Shown: piece after piece, positions 42,505-51,432 of the stretch | Layout: every line of letters starts with the position of its first letter | Numbering within the stretch: position 1 is the stretch's first letter | DNA from: Achromobacter sp. Root83 | GTDB taxonomy: Bacteria > Pseudomonadota > Gammaproteobacteria > Burkholderiales > Burkholderiaceae_B | Assembly: GCF_001428845.1 (NCBI RefSeq) | Contig: NZ_LMIU01000001.1 | Span: forward strand, 868,984 to 932,983 | DNA: 64,000 nt | Direction: 5' to 3' | Program-made: the position numbers and the translations under genes | The notes under the pieces: generated by a model | What the model was told of the DNA's origin: nothing | The model's input: only the letters and a program-made list of their open reading frames with translations | Databases searched by the model: none

Positions 42505-45500
42505 GTGAAAATTGCGGCTCTGCGCCGCCAGCCCGCCCAGCAGGTCGGACATGTCCACCAGCCGCTGCGCGATCAGATGGCGCACCCCGTCCACGCTCTG
42601 CCAGGCCCCGAACACGCCCAGCAGCGTTGCGCCCAGCAGCTCGCGGCGCTGGCGTTCGATCAATTCGGGGCGCACCACCACGTTGACGGGGCCGGTTTCG
42701 TCTTCGAGGGTGACGAAGATCACGCCCTTGGAGGTCTGCGGGCGCTGGCGCACGGTGACGATGCCGCAGGCGCGCGCGACGCGCTTGTTGGGATAAGCGT
42801 TCAGCACCGAGGCCGGCTGGAAATTGCGCGCGGCAAGCTGGGGGCGCAGCAGCGCCACCGGATGGCTGTGCAGCGTCAGGCCCACGCTGCGGTAGTCCGC
42901 GGCCACGGTCTGGCTTTCCGATGGGGCGGCCAGTTGCGGCGCCTGGGTCTCCACGATCTCGGCATCGCGCAGCAGGTCGCGGCTTTGCACGCTGGCGGCG
43001 GCCTCCCAACTGGCTTGGCGGCGGTGGCCGGCCAGGGCGCGCAGCGCGTCGCCGGCGGCCAGGGAATTCAGGTCATGGCGGTTGAGCCCGGCGCGGCGGG
43101 CCAGGTCGGCGGTGTCCGCGAAAGGGGCGCTGGCGCGCGCCGCCTCGATGCGGCGGGCGGCGTCTTCGCGCATGCCCTGGATCAGGCTCAGGCCCAGCCG
43201 CACGGCGGGGCGGGGGCCGCCATCGTCCGGGGCGTGCGGATGCGGGCGTTGTCCGCCGCCGGGGGGCGAGTCCGGCCGGGCTTCCAGGGCGGAATCCCAG
43301 CCGCTCACGGTCACGTCCGCGGGCAGCACGCAGACCCCATGGCGGCGGGCATCCTGCACCAGTTGCGCGGGCGCATAGAACCCCATGGGCTGGGAATTGA
43401 GCAGGGCCGCCAGAAAGGCTTCCGGCTCGTGGCGCTTGAGCCAGGAACTGGAATACGCCAGCAGCGCGAAGCTGGCGGCATGGCTTTCCGGGAAGCCGTA
43501 TTCGCCAAACCCTTCCACCTGGCGGAAGAGGGCCTCGGCGAACTCCAGGGTGTAGCCATGCGCCAGCAGCCCGCCCACCAGCTTGATTCGGAACTTGTCC
43601 ACGCCGCCTTTGCGCCGCCAGGCGGCCATGGAACGGCGCAACTGGTCGGCTTCGCCGGGCGAGAAGCCCGCGGCCACCACGGCGATCTGCATGACCTGTT
43701 CCTGGAAGATGGGCACGCCCATGGTGCGGCTGAGCACGCCGCGCACCTTTTCGCTGGGATAGGTCACTTCTTCCTTGCGCTGGCGGCGGCGCAGGTAGGG
43801 ATGGACCATGCCGCCCTGGATCGGGCCGGGCCGCACGATGGCCACCTGCACCACCAGGTCGTAGTATTCGCGCGGTTTCAGGCGCGGCAGCATCGTCATC
43901 TGCGCGCGCGATTCGATCTGGAACACGCCCACCGTGTCGGCGTCGCAGATCATGTCGTAGGTGGGTGCGTCGCCTTCGGGGATGTCCTGCAGCGTCAGCG
44001 CCTGGCCGCGGCGCTGGCCGGCCAGTTCCAGCGTGCGGCGCAAGGCCGACAGCATGCCCAGCGCCAGTACATCCACCTTCAGCAGCTTCAGGGCGTCCAG
44101 GTCGTCCTTGTCCCATTGCACGACGCTGCGGTCTTCCATGGCGGCGTTCTCGATGGGCACCAGGCGCGAGAGCTTGCCGCGCGAGATCACGAAGCCGCCC
44201 GGGTGCTGCGACAGGTGGCGGGGAAAGCCCATCATGGTCTGCGCCAGCGACGCCCACTGGCGCGCCACCTGGGATTCCGGGTCCAGTCCGCAGGCCCCCA
44301 GCGTGCGCAGCATTTCCTTCTTGCCGTCCCACCACTGATGGGCGCGGGCCACGGCGTCGATGACGCCCGGGTCCACGCCCAGCGCGCGTCCGGTATCGCG
44401 CAGCACGCTGCGCGGGCGGTACGAAATCACGACCGCGGTCAGGGCCGCGCGTTGTCGGCCGTATTTGCCGTAGATGTACTGGATGACCTCTTCGCGGCGC
44501 TGGTGTTCGAAGTCGACGTCGATGTCGGGCGGCTCGTTGCGTTCCTTGCTGATGAAGCGTTCGAACAGGTTGTTGCCGCGCGCGGGATCCACCGCGGTGA
44601 TGCCCAGGCAATAGCAGACGGCGGAGTTGGCGGCCGAACCGCGGCCCTGGCACAGGATGCCGATGCCGCGGGCGTGCTGGACGATGTCGTAGACGGTCAG
44701 GAAATAGGCTTCGTAGCCCAGCTCGGCGATCAGCTCCAGTTCTTTTTCGATCTGCGCGGCCACATTGTCGGGAACGCCGGCGGGAAAGCGCCGGATGGCG
44801 CCGGCCAGCGCCTCCTGGCGCAGATAGCTGGCCGGCGTGTGGCCGGGCGGCACGATCTCGTCGGGGTATTCGTAGCGCAGCTCGTCCAGCGAAAACGCGC
44901 AGCGGCGCGCCACCGCCAGCGTCTGCGCCAGCGCCTCGGGCGGATACAGGCTGGCCAGCCGCATGCGGCTGCGCAGGTGCTGTTCGGCGTTGCCGGAGAG
45001 TTCGTAGCCGCATTGCGACACCTGCCGGCGCGTGCGGATGCCGGTCAGCGTGTCATGCAGCGGCTTGCGCGACCGGACGTGCATCTGGACCTGGCCCACC
45101 GCCACGACAGGCAGTTCCGAAGCGTGGGCCGCGTGCTCGACCGCGGCGCGGTGCAGGTCGTCGCGCGACTGATACAGCAGGGTCAGCCCCACCCAGGCCC
45201 GGTTGGGAAAGACCCGCGCCAGCCAGCGCGCCTGGTCCGCCATGCGGTCGGCGTCGGTGCCGTAGGCGGGCGTCAGGATGGCCAGGCATTCGGGCAGGTG
45301 GCGCAGATGCGCGTAGCCTTCGGGCGGATCGGTAAGATCCGCGGGCGCCAGCCGGTATTCGCCCTTGGGCGCGCGGGTGCGCGCCAGCGTGATCAGTTCG
45401 GACAGGTTGCCGTAGCCTTCGCGGGTCTGCGCCAGCAGGGTCAGGCCCAGCGGCGCGGCATCGGGCGCGGCGCGCAACTGGAAGGTGGCGCCGATGATCA

Positions 45501-45750
45501 GCGGCAGCTTCAGGGCCTTGGCTTCCGTGTGGGCGCGCACCACGCCCGCCAGCGAGCATTCGTCGGTCAGGGCCAGGGCGGCGTAGCCCAGTTCGGCGGC
45601 ACGCGCGGCCAGTTCCTCGGGGTGCGAGGCGCCTTGCAGGAAGGAGAAATTGGACTGGCATTGCAGCTCGGCATAGCCGGGCAACTGGGCCAGGGCGTCA
45701 GCGGCGTCCAGCTCGTCGGGGGTGTCGGGAGTGTCGTCGTCCATGTGCAT
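42502..45750 (-). CDS. dnaE2: Error-prone DNA polymerase III alpha-type (DnaE2/ImuC)
   Basis: This 1082-residue C-family polymerase carries out translesion synthesis with ImuB. The N-terminal PHP domain starts ELQCQSNFSFLQGASHPEEL (about 28-47). The polymerase core has the catalytic Asp stretch PPDIDVDFEHQRREEV, preceded by GRGSAANSAVCYCLGIT. The C-terminus has an OB fold (VRQRPQTSKGVIFVTLEDET) and lacks the tau-binding tail of replicative DnaE. It starts 6 bases after imuB stops on the minus strand. Confidence 0.97.
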   Translation of the reverse strand: MHMDDDTPDTPDELDAADALAQLPGYAELQCQSNFSFLQGASHPEELAARAAELGYAALALTDECSLAGVVRAHTEAKALKLPLIIGATFQLRAAPDAAPLGLTLLAQTREGYGNLSELITLARTRAPKGEYRLAPADLTDPPEGYAHLRHLPECLAILTPAYGTDADRMADQARWLARVFPNRAWVGLTLLYQSRDDLHRAAVEHAAHASELPVVAVGQVQMHVRSRKPLHDTLTGIRTRRQVSQCGYELSGNAEQHLRSRMRLASLYPPEALAQTLAVARRCAFSLDELRYEYPDEIVPPGHTPASYLRQEALAGAIRRFPAGVPDNVAAQIEKELELIAELGYEAYFLTVYDIVQHARGIGILCQGRGSAANSAVCYCLGITAVDPARGNNLFERFISKERNEPPDIDVDFEHQRREEVIQYIYGKYGRQRAALTAVVISYRPRSVLRDTGRALGVDPGVIDAVARAHQWWDGKKEMLRTLGACGLDPESQVARQWASLAQTMMGFPRHLSQHPGGFVISRGKLSRLVPIENAAMEDRSVVQWDKDDLDALKLLKVDVLALGMLSALRRTLELAGQRRGQALTLQDIPEGDAPTYDMICDADTVGVFQIESRAQMTMLPRLKPREYYDLVVQVAIVRPGPIQGGMVHPYLRRRQRKEEVTYPSEKVRGVLSRTMGVPIFQEQVMQIAVVAAGFSPGEADQLRRSMAAWRRKGGVDKFRIKLVGGLLAHGYTLEFAEALFRQVEGFGEYGFPESHAASFALLAYSSSWLKRHEPEAFLAALLNSQPMGFYAPAQLVQDARRHGVCVLPADVTVSGWDSALEARPDSPPGGGQRPHPHAPDDGGPRPAVRLGLSLIQGMREDAARRIEAARASAPFADTADLARRAGLNRHDLNSLAAGDALRALAGHRRQASWEAAASVQSRDLLRDAEIVETQAPQLAAPSESQTVAADYRSVGLTLHSHPVALLRPQLAARNFQPASVLNAYPNKRVARACGIVTVRQRPQTSKGVIFVTLEDETGPVNVVVRPELIERQRRELLGATLLGVFGAWQSVDGVRHLIAQRLVDMSDLLGGLAAQSRNFH

Positions 45751-45756
45751 GCGTGC

Positions 45757-47226
45757 TCAGGCGTACAGCCCATGCAGGAACCAGCGCGCGTGCTCGGCAT
45801 CGCGTTCGCGGTAGATCCAGTAGCGCGCGCCGGCCGCGTCTTCGGCCACGAAATAATCGCGCACGGTCAGGGCCGGATCCCACCAGCCGCTTTCGATGCG
45901 TTCGGGACCGCGCGTCAGCCGCAGGGCCTGGCCGCCGTACTGCGGCCGATGGCCGGACAGCTTCAGGGGTTGCGGGGATTCCAGCAGCCAGAACGGGCGG
46001 TCAAGCAGGGTGGGCAGGGGTTCGGGGCGCTGCGGCGGGGCCAGCGCGTCGCCCCAGGAATTGGCGGCCTCGGGACGGTGATCGGGGATGGGGTGGGCGT
46101 GGCGCACCTGGCCGCGGCCCAGCCGGGCTACCAGCAGGTCGATCAGGCGGGCGTGGTCGGCGGCGGTGCCGCCGGGTTCGGGAAACAGGGTGGTGCTGGC
46201 GGCGGGCTGTTCCACCGTGTCGGGCGCCAGCAGCGTCACGGCGATGACGGGGGCTTCCAGCGTGAAGTGATTCAGTTTTTCGCGCAGCAGGTGCAAGAGC
46301 TGCGGCGCCTGCCAGACGGGCTGGGCCAGGGCCAGTTCCAGTTCGGTGGGGGGCCGGGCGTGGCGGCCGCGTTCGTGTTCCATGCTGAGCACCACGCGCC
46401 GCACCGCCAGTTGCCGGGCGGTCAGCCAGCCGCCGAGTTGCTCGGCCAGCCGGCGCGCCACGGCCAGCACCGCGTCAGTGTGCTCGACATAGTCCATGAG
46501 TTCGATACGCCGCGAAAACTGATTGGGCGGTTCGATCCAGCGGTAGAGCTCGGGCGCCTGGCCATAGGCGGCATCCAGGGCCTGCAGCAGGTCGGGCGTG
46601 CTGCGCCGCTGCAGGCCCGCGCGCGGCAGGGCGCGCAGGTGCGCCAGGGTGTGGCAGCCGATGTCGTCCAGCCAGTCCCGCCGGGCTTGGGCCTGGGGCA
46701 GCAGCGTCAGGGGCAGGGCATCCAGCCGGCGCGCCAGCGTGGGCAGCGTCAGGGTGCGCCGGGGCGCGCGCCGGCCGGCACGGTGCGCCAGCAGCCAGGC
46801 GCCCGTGGCGGTGGGCGCCATGCCCAGCGTCACGCGCAGGTCCAGCGCGCGCAGCGTGGCGGCCACCCGCCGGCTCAGTGCCCGCGGGCCGCGAAAGAAC
46901 ATCAGGCTGGCGCCCACGTTCAGCAGCACGGTGTCGTCGCCGCTCAGGGCGATTTCGGGCGTGTACTGCAGCAAGGCCAGCGCCGCGCCTTGCAGGGTTT
47001 CGGCTTCGGCCAGGGCATTGCGGGGCAGCAGCTCGACCTGGGGAGCGATGGCCGCCGCGCCGGCGCGGCGCATGCCCGGCGTGACGCCGGCCTGGCGGGC
47101 GGCGGGAGTAAGGGCGGCGACGCGTTCCTGGTCCAGGACGGCGAACGCCTGCCCTTCATGCGGCCAGTGCGGGCGTATGGCGTCCAGCGGCAGGCAGCGC
47201 AGGCAGGCGGCGATCCAGAGGCGCAT
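45757..47226 (-). CDS. imuB: ImuB, Y-family polymerase-like mutasome scaffold
   Basis: This 489-residue protein has the Y-family polymerase layout but, as known for ImuB, is expected to be catalytically inactive and to bridge DnaE2 with the beta clamp. The start at 47226 gives MRLWIAACLRCLPLDAIRP, the usual ImuB N-terminus, followed by a Y-family palm without the paired acidic active site. It overlaps imuA by 71 bases, longer than usual. An upstream in-frame region (to 47466) belongs to imuA in another frame. The ribosome binding site is weak, so coupling to imuA is likely. Confidence 0.92.
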   Translation of the reverse strand: MRLWIAACLRCLPLDAIRPHWPHEGQAFAVLDQERVAALTPAARQAGVTPGMRRAGAAAIAPQVELLPRNALAEAETLQGAALALLQYTPEIALSGDDTVLLNVGASLMFFRGPRALSRRVAATLRALDLRVTLGMAPTATGAWLLAHRAGRRAPRRTLTLPTLARRLDALPLTLLPQAQARRDWLDDIGCHTLAHLRALPRAGLQRRSTPDLLQALDAAYGQAPELYRWIEPPNQFSRRIELMDYVEHTDAVLAVARRLAEQLGGWLTARQLAVRRVVLSMEHERGRHARPPTELELALAQPVWQAPQLLHLLREKLNHFTLEAPVIAVTLLAPDTVEQPAASTTLFPEPGGTAADHARLIDLLVARLGRGQVRHAHPIPDHRPEAANSWGDALAPPQRPEPLPTLLDRPFWLLESPQPLKLSGHRPQYGGQALRLTRGPERIESGWWDPALTVRDYFVAEDAAGARYWIYRERDAEHARWFLHGLYA

Positions 47227-47860
47227 GGCGGGGGGAAGAAGGCGTAAGGGCGCCGGGCTCCAGGCCCACGTACAGCGGCGTGTCGCTGACAGGCCCCCGG
47301 CGCTTGAGTATGTGTACGGACAAGCCGCCCGGCGCGGGCGCAAGCGCCAGCCGCAGGGCGGCGGGGGTGGCGTTCTGCGCGGCGCGCGACGGACGCACGG
47401 CGATGAACAGCAGGTCGCTGGCCTGGGCCGCCAGGTGCAGGCGGCGCAGGGATTCGGGACGCACATGGGGCAGCCAGCAGATCAGCGCGCCGCAACTCCC
47501 GTTTTTCAGGATCTGCTCGGTGGCCCACAGGGCGTCGACGGGTTTTTCGGGCGCCACCCACAGCAATTGCCGGGGATCCAGCCGCCAGCTCATCCAGCTT
47601 GCGATGTGCGGAACGTGCGGAGGCTGCACCAGCGCGATGGGGCGGCGCGTTTCTAACTGGGCCAGCGCCGGGCGCAGCAGGCGGATTTCTCCCACGCCGG
47701 GATGCGGGGTCAGCAGTTCGACCAGCGAACCCAGCGGCCAGCCGCCGTCGGGCAGTTCGGCCGACAGCGCCGCATGCCCGGTGGGCAGGGTGCGGGCGAC
47801 GCCTTGGGCAAGCTGGGTGGCGCGCCACAACGCGGGATGGATACGTTCAGGGGACTGCAT
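47156..47860 (-). CDS. imuA: ImuA, SOS mutagenesis RecA-like protein
   Basis: This 234-residue protein belongs to the ImuA/SulA-like RecA-fold family that acts with ImuB and DnaE2 in induced mutagenesis. MQSPERIHPALWRATQLAQG at the N-terminus and GWPLGSLVELLTPHPGVGEIRLLRPAL (short Walker-like region about 45-70) match family members. It is the first gene of the operon. A perfect LexA box lies 25 bases upstream of its start. A longer frame to 48016 would read through that box and is rejected. Confidence 0.93.
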   Translation of the reverse strand: MQSPERIHPALWRATQLAQGVARTLPTGHAALSAELPDGGWPLGSLVELLTPHPGVGEIRLLRPALAQLETRRPIALVQPPHVPHIASWMSWRLDPRQLLWVAPEKPVDALWATEQILKNGSCGALICWLPHVRPESLRRLHLAAQASDLLFIAVRPSRAAQNATPAALRLALAPAPGGLSVHILKRRGPVSDTPLYVGLEPGALTPSSPRHAPLDRRLPALPAAGRHTPALAA

Positions 47861-47885
47861 GGCGGGGACGCCCGGGGCTCGATAG

Positions 47886-47901
47886 CTGTATGAATATACA
47901 G
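47886..47901. promoter_or_regulatory. LexA (SOS) box upstream of imuA
   Basis: CTGTATGAATATACAG keeps CTGTAT and ATACAG as perfect arms of the LexA operator (CTGT-N8-ACAG). It lies between imuA and the divergent esterase gene, 25 bases from the imuA start, where LexA would block transcription until DNA damage. Confidence 0.92.
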
Positions 47902-48099
47902 TATTGTACCGGGCTTTGATCCCGCCGGACGTATCGAAAAGTGCCCGGCCTTCGTGCCCCCCGCGCGCGCCGCCGGCGCCTTCGGCAACGGGCGCCGACC
48001 GCCGCGGCGTATCCAAGGCGCCCGGATATCCCGCCGCGCATTTTACAATCCGGCAACCGGGGCTCGGTTCTGCGGCCCCATGCCAGCACGGAGCGGTTT

Positions 48100-48804
48100 A
48101 TGGCATCTTCCAGTTCTATCGAATTTCTTCCCGATCCGGGCGTCGACGTGCGCCAGCTCTTCATCCTGCTGCACGGCGTGGGCGGCTCGCCCGAGACCCT
48201 CAGCCCCCTGGCCGATGCCGTGCGCGCGGCGTTTCCGGCCGCGGCGGTGCTGATCCCCCAGGGCTTCGAGCCTTTCGACGGAGGCGGCGCGGGCCGGCAA
48301 TGGTTTTCGGTGCGCGGCGTCACCGACGAAAACCGCCCCGACCGCGTGGCCCAGGCCCTGCCGCCCCTGGAAGCCTATGTGCGCGACGCGCAGGCCCGCT
48401 TCGGCCTGCTGCAATCGGACACCGCGCTGGCGGGCTTTTCGCAGGGCGCCATCATGGCGCTGGAACTGGTGCAGGCCCACGATGGCATGGCCGGGCGCGT
48501 CATCGCGTTTTCGGGACGCTATGCGCAACTGCCCAAAGCCGCTCCGCAATACACCACCATCCACCTGCTGCATGGCGCCGACGACCCTGTCATGAGCGTG
48601 GCCCACGCCCAGGCGGCGCAGACGCGGCTGAACGAACTGCATGGCGATTCCACCATCGACATCGCGACCCATGTCGGACACGAATTGCACCCGGCCCTGA
48701 TCCAGCGCGCCATCGTGCGCCTGCAGACCTGCGTGCCGCTGCGCAGTTGGGAGGCCGCGCTGGGCCTGAACCAGGCCCCGCCCGACGGCACGACGGTGCA
48801 TTGA
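48100..48804 (+). CDS. Carboxylesterase/phospholipase-type alpha/beta hydrolase (YpfH-like)
   Basis: This 234-residue cytosolic alpha/beta hydrolase has the oxyanion LHGVGGSPETL motif, the nucleophile Ser in GFSQGAIMAL, Asp in HGADDPV and His in VGHELHPAL. The layout fits the carboxylesterase/YpfH group. GGAG precedes the ATG. Its stop is directly adjacent to the convergent stop of the efflux channel gene. It shares its upstream region with imuA. Confidence 0.9.
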   Translation: MASSSSIEFLPDPGVDVRQLFILLHGVGGSPETLSPLADAVRAAFPAAAVLIPQGFEPFDGGGAGRQWFSVRGVTDENRPDRVAQALPPLEAYVRDAQARFGLLQSDTALAGFSQGAIMALELVQAHDGMAGRVIAFSGRYAQLPKAAPQYTTIHLLHGADDPVMSVAHAQAAQTRLNELHGDSTIDIATHVGHELHPALIQRAIVRLQTCVPLRSWEAALGLNQAPPDGTTVH

Positions 48805-50226
48805 TCACTTTTCCCAGCCGCCGCCCAGCGCCAGGAACAGCGCGATCTGGTCGCCGCTGAGTTCGGCCTGCGAGGCGGCCAGCGCGCTCTCGTTGGTGGC
48901 CAGCGTGCGGTCGGCGTCCAGCACCGTCAGGTAGTCGGTCTTGCCGTACTGGAACAGCCGGCGCGCCTGCGCGGCGGCTTCCGCGCTCTGGTCGCGCGCG
49001 GCGCGCAGGGCGGTGTCCCGGTCCAGTTGCCGGGCATAGACGACCAGCGCGCTTTCGGTTTCGCGCAAGGCATTCAGCACGGTCGCATCGAAGCGGGCCG
49101 CCGCGGCCTTGGTATTGGCCTCGGCTTCGGCGATGCGGGCCTGCGCGGCGCCGGTGTTGGGAATGGTCCAGGAAATCAGCGGCCCCACGCTCCAGCCGAA
49201 TGTGCCGCGGTCGCCGAGCATGGAGGCCGGGCCGCCCGACGCGCCCGACAGGCCCAGCGTGATCTTGGGATAGAGATCGGCCGTGGCCACGCCGATGCGC
49301 GCGGTCGAAGCGGCCAGGGTGCGTTCCGCCTGCCGGATGTCCGGCCGGCGGCGCAGCAGTTCGGCGCCGTCGCCCACCGGGATGGTCTCCGTCAGTTTGG
49401 GCGCGGTGGCGCATTGCAGCAGCGCGGGCGAGATGTCGCGGGGCGTCTGCCCGGTGAGTGCGGCCAGGCGGTACAGCGCGGTGCGCTGCTGCGCCTGGAA
49501 GGGCGGCAGGTTGGCCTGCAACTGTTCAAGCTGGCTGCGCGCGCGGGTCACGTCCAGCGTGGTGCCGCGGCCGGCGCGCTGCAGCCGGCTGACGGCGTCC
49601 ACCGATTCCTTTTGCACCTGCACCGAATGCTGGGCCGAACCCAGCTGCATGCCGGCCGCGCACAAGTTGGCGTAGGCGCGGGCGGTCTCGGCCGCCACGG
49701 TGACGCGGGTGGCGTCGTAGGCGGCTTGCGCGGCCTGCGCGTCGCCGCTGGACGCCTCCACGGCGCGGCGGATCTGGCCGAAGAGGTCAAGCTGGTACGA
49801 CACGCTGGCGCCCGCGGAATAGGACCAGCGGTTGGGGGGATCGATGCCCGGCTGCAGTTCCTGCAGGCCGGACACGTGGCCGAAGGTGGGCGACGCATTG
49901 ACGCCGATCGTGGGCTGCTGCTGCGCCTGGGTTTCCCGCAAGGCGGCCTGCGCGCGTTCCAGGTTGGCGCTGGCGACGCGCAGGTCGGTGTTGGCGCCCA
50001 GGGCTTGCTCGACCAGTCCGTCCAGCACGGGGTCGTTGTACAGGCGCCACCAGTGGCCAGGCACCGCTTCCTGCCGGTACACCCCCGCCTGCGCTTCCAC
50101 GAACGACGATTGCGCGCTCGGCCGCCCGGAGGCCGACTCGGCGGGCACCTGATAGTCAGGCCCAACGGAGGCGCATCCGGCCAGCGCGAGGGCCAGCATC
50201 AGCGGAAGTAGGTGTTTGGTGTTCAT
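48805..50226 (-). CDS. Outer-membrane efflux channel (NodT family)
   Basis: This 473-residue outer-membrane factor has a lipobox (LALAGC, about residue 17) and the two family repeats, with LLRRRPDIRQAERTLAA and NTDLRVASANLERAQAAL. ATG 50226 begins the lipoprotein leader; the longer frame to 50394 is rejected. It is the last gene of the marR-FUSC-DUF1656-HlyD set and would provide the exit channel for that pump. Confidence 0.92.
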   Translation of the reverse strand: MNTKHLLPLMLALALAGCASVGPDYQVPAESASGRPSAQSSFVEAQAGVYRQEAVPGHWWRLYNDPVLDGLVEQALGANTDLRVASANLERAQAALRETQAQQQPTIGVNASPTFGHVSGLQELQPGIDPPNRWSYSAGASVSYQLDLFGQIRRAVEASSGDAQAAQAAYDATRVTVAAETARAYANLCAAGMQLGSAQHSVQVQKESVDAVSRLQRAGRGTTLDVTRARSQLEQLQANLPPFQAQQRTALYRLAALTGQTPRDISPALLQCATAPKLTETIPVGDGAELLRRRPDIRQAERTLAASTARIGVATADLYPKITLGLSGASGGPASMLGDRGTFGWSVGPLISWTIPNTGAAQARIAEAEANTKAAAARFDATVLNALRETESALVVYARQLDRDTALRAARDQSAEAAAQARRLFQYGKTDYLTVLDADRTLATNESALAASQAELSGDQIALFLALGGGWEK

Positions 50227-50302
50227 GGCAGGTACGGCTTGGCGTCGATAAGAGGTTGCGGGTTGGTAAACGGGTGGGTAAGCGGGGTGAGGGCGGCGCG
50301 TG

Positions 50303-51217
50303 TCAGGAAGCCCGGGGCAAGGCGGCCGGCGCCTGGGCGGGCGCAGGGTCCACCGACACGGTGGCGGTCTGGCCGGCCACCAGGCGCACGCCATCGGGCA
50401 CGTCGTCGATCTTCACGCGCACGGGGATGCGCTGCGCCAGACGGACCCAGTTGAAGGTCGGGTTCACATTGGGAAGCAGATTGGCGCCGGTGCTGCGGTC
50501 GCGGTCGGCGATGCCCATGGCGATGCTCTCGACGTGGCCGCGGATGTGGCGCGAATCGCCCATCAGGGTCACGGTGACCGGGTCGCCTTCACGGATGCCG
50601 GGCAGCTTGGTTTCCTCGAAGTAGCCTTCCACGTAGAAGGAGCCGGCGTCCACCAGCGCCATCACGCCATGGCCGGCGGTGGCGTAGGACCCCGCGCGCA
50701 GATCCAGGTTGGTGACGCGGCCATCGCTGGCGGCCAGCACGCGGCTACGCTCCAGGTTCAGGCGCGCGGTGTTCAGCTGCACCTCGGCCTGGGCGAGCGC
50801 CGCTTCGGTCTGCTGCACCTTGGTCTGGCTTTGCTCGACGGCCTCGGCGGCCACCAGTTGGCCCAGCGAGCGGTTGCGCTTGGCGTCGCGCAGCGCCTGA
50901 TCGTGCGCCACCTGTTGCGAACGCATCGCGGCCTGGGCCTGGTCGAAGGCAAGCTGGAAGCGCGCGCGGTCGATCTCGAACAGCAGGTCGCCGGCCTTCA
51001 CGTCCTGGTTGTCGTGCACGGGCACGCGGGTCACCAGGCCGGAAACGTCGGGCGCGACCTGCACCACGTAGGCCTTGACGCGCCCGTCGCGCGTCCAGGG
51101 TTCGACTTCATAGTGGTCCCAGAGCTGCCAGCCGGCGTAAGCGGCGGTGGCCACGACGATGGCCGTCACCGCGAACTTGCCGACGGCGGCAGGGCGAAGG
51201 GCATTGGGAAGTTTCAT
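50303..51217 (-). CDS. HlyD/AaeA-like membrane fusion protein
   Basis: This 304-residue adaptor has one N-terminal helix (about 14-33), a barrel-sandwich/lipoyl domain (VAPDVSGLVTRVPVHDNQDV), a coiled-coil hairpin (about 95-165) and a C-terminal beta barrel (FYVEGYFEETKLPGIREGD). It resembles AaeA/EmrA. GAGATAGGT lies just before ATG 51217; a longer frame is rejected. It lies 2 bases from the DUF1656 gene and 76 from the channel gene. Confidence 0.9.
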   Translation of the reverse strand: MKLPNALRPAAVGKFAVTAIVVATAAYAGWQLWDHYEVEPWTRDGRVKAYVVQVAPDVSGLVTRVPVHDNQDVKAGDLLFEIDRARFQLAFDQAQAAMRSQQVAHDQALRDAKRNRSLGQLVAAEAVEQSQTKVQQTEAALAQAEVQLNTARLNLERSRVLAASDGRVTNLDLRAGSYATAGHGVMALVDAGSFYVEGYFEETKLPGIREGDPVTVTLMGDSRHIRGHVESIAMGIADRDRSTGANLLPNVNPTFNWVRLAQRIPVRVKIDDVPDGVRLVAGQTATVSVDPAPAQAPAALPRAS

Positions 51218-51219
51218 AC

Positions 51220-51432
51220 CTATCTCTGGAGAAAATAAGGGGAAATGAGGGAAACGCCGTACAGCAGCACCACGAACAGCGCCAGGTCGAACAGCGCGGG
51301 GTGCCACACCAGGCGATACAGCCCGGCGCGCGCAAGCACGCGGCGCACGCCCCAGGCCACGGCCAGGGTGATCACGCCCAGCACCAGCAGCCAGGGGAAG
51401 TAAATGCCATACAGGTTGAATTCGCCGGTCAT
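51220..51432 (-). CDS. DUF1656 small membrane protein (AaeX-like)
   Basis: This 70-residue protein has two helices and opens with the FNLYGIYFPWLLVLGVI pattern common to DUF1656/AaeX. It always sits between FUSC and HlyD-type genes in aromatic-acid efflux operons, and its exact role is not known. It overlaps the FUSC gene by 4 bases. Confidence 0.9.
   Translation of the reverse strand: MTGEFNLYGIYFPWLLVLGVITLAVAWGVRRVLARAGLYRLVWHPALFDLALFVVLLYGVSLISPYFLQR

Noticed and set aside
42346..47247. Open frame of 1633 codons on the plus strand
   Set aside because: It lies antisense to dnaE2 and imuB, has no family features and reads as Gln/His/Arg-rich low-complexity sequence. Such frames are expected opposite GC-rich genes.
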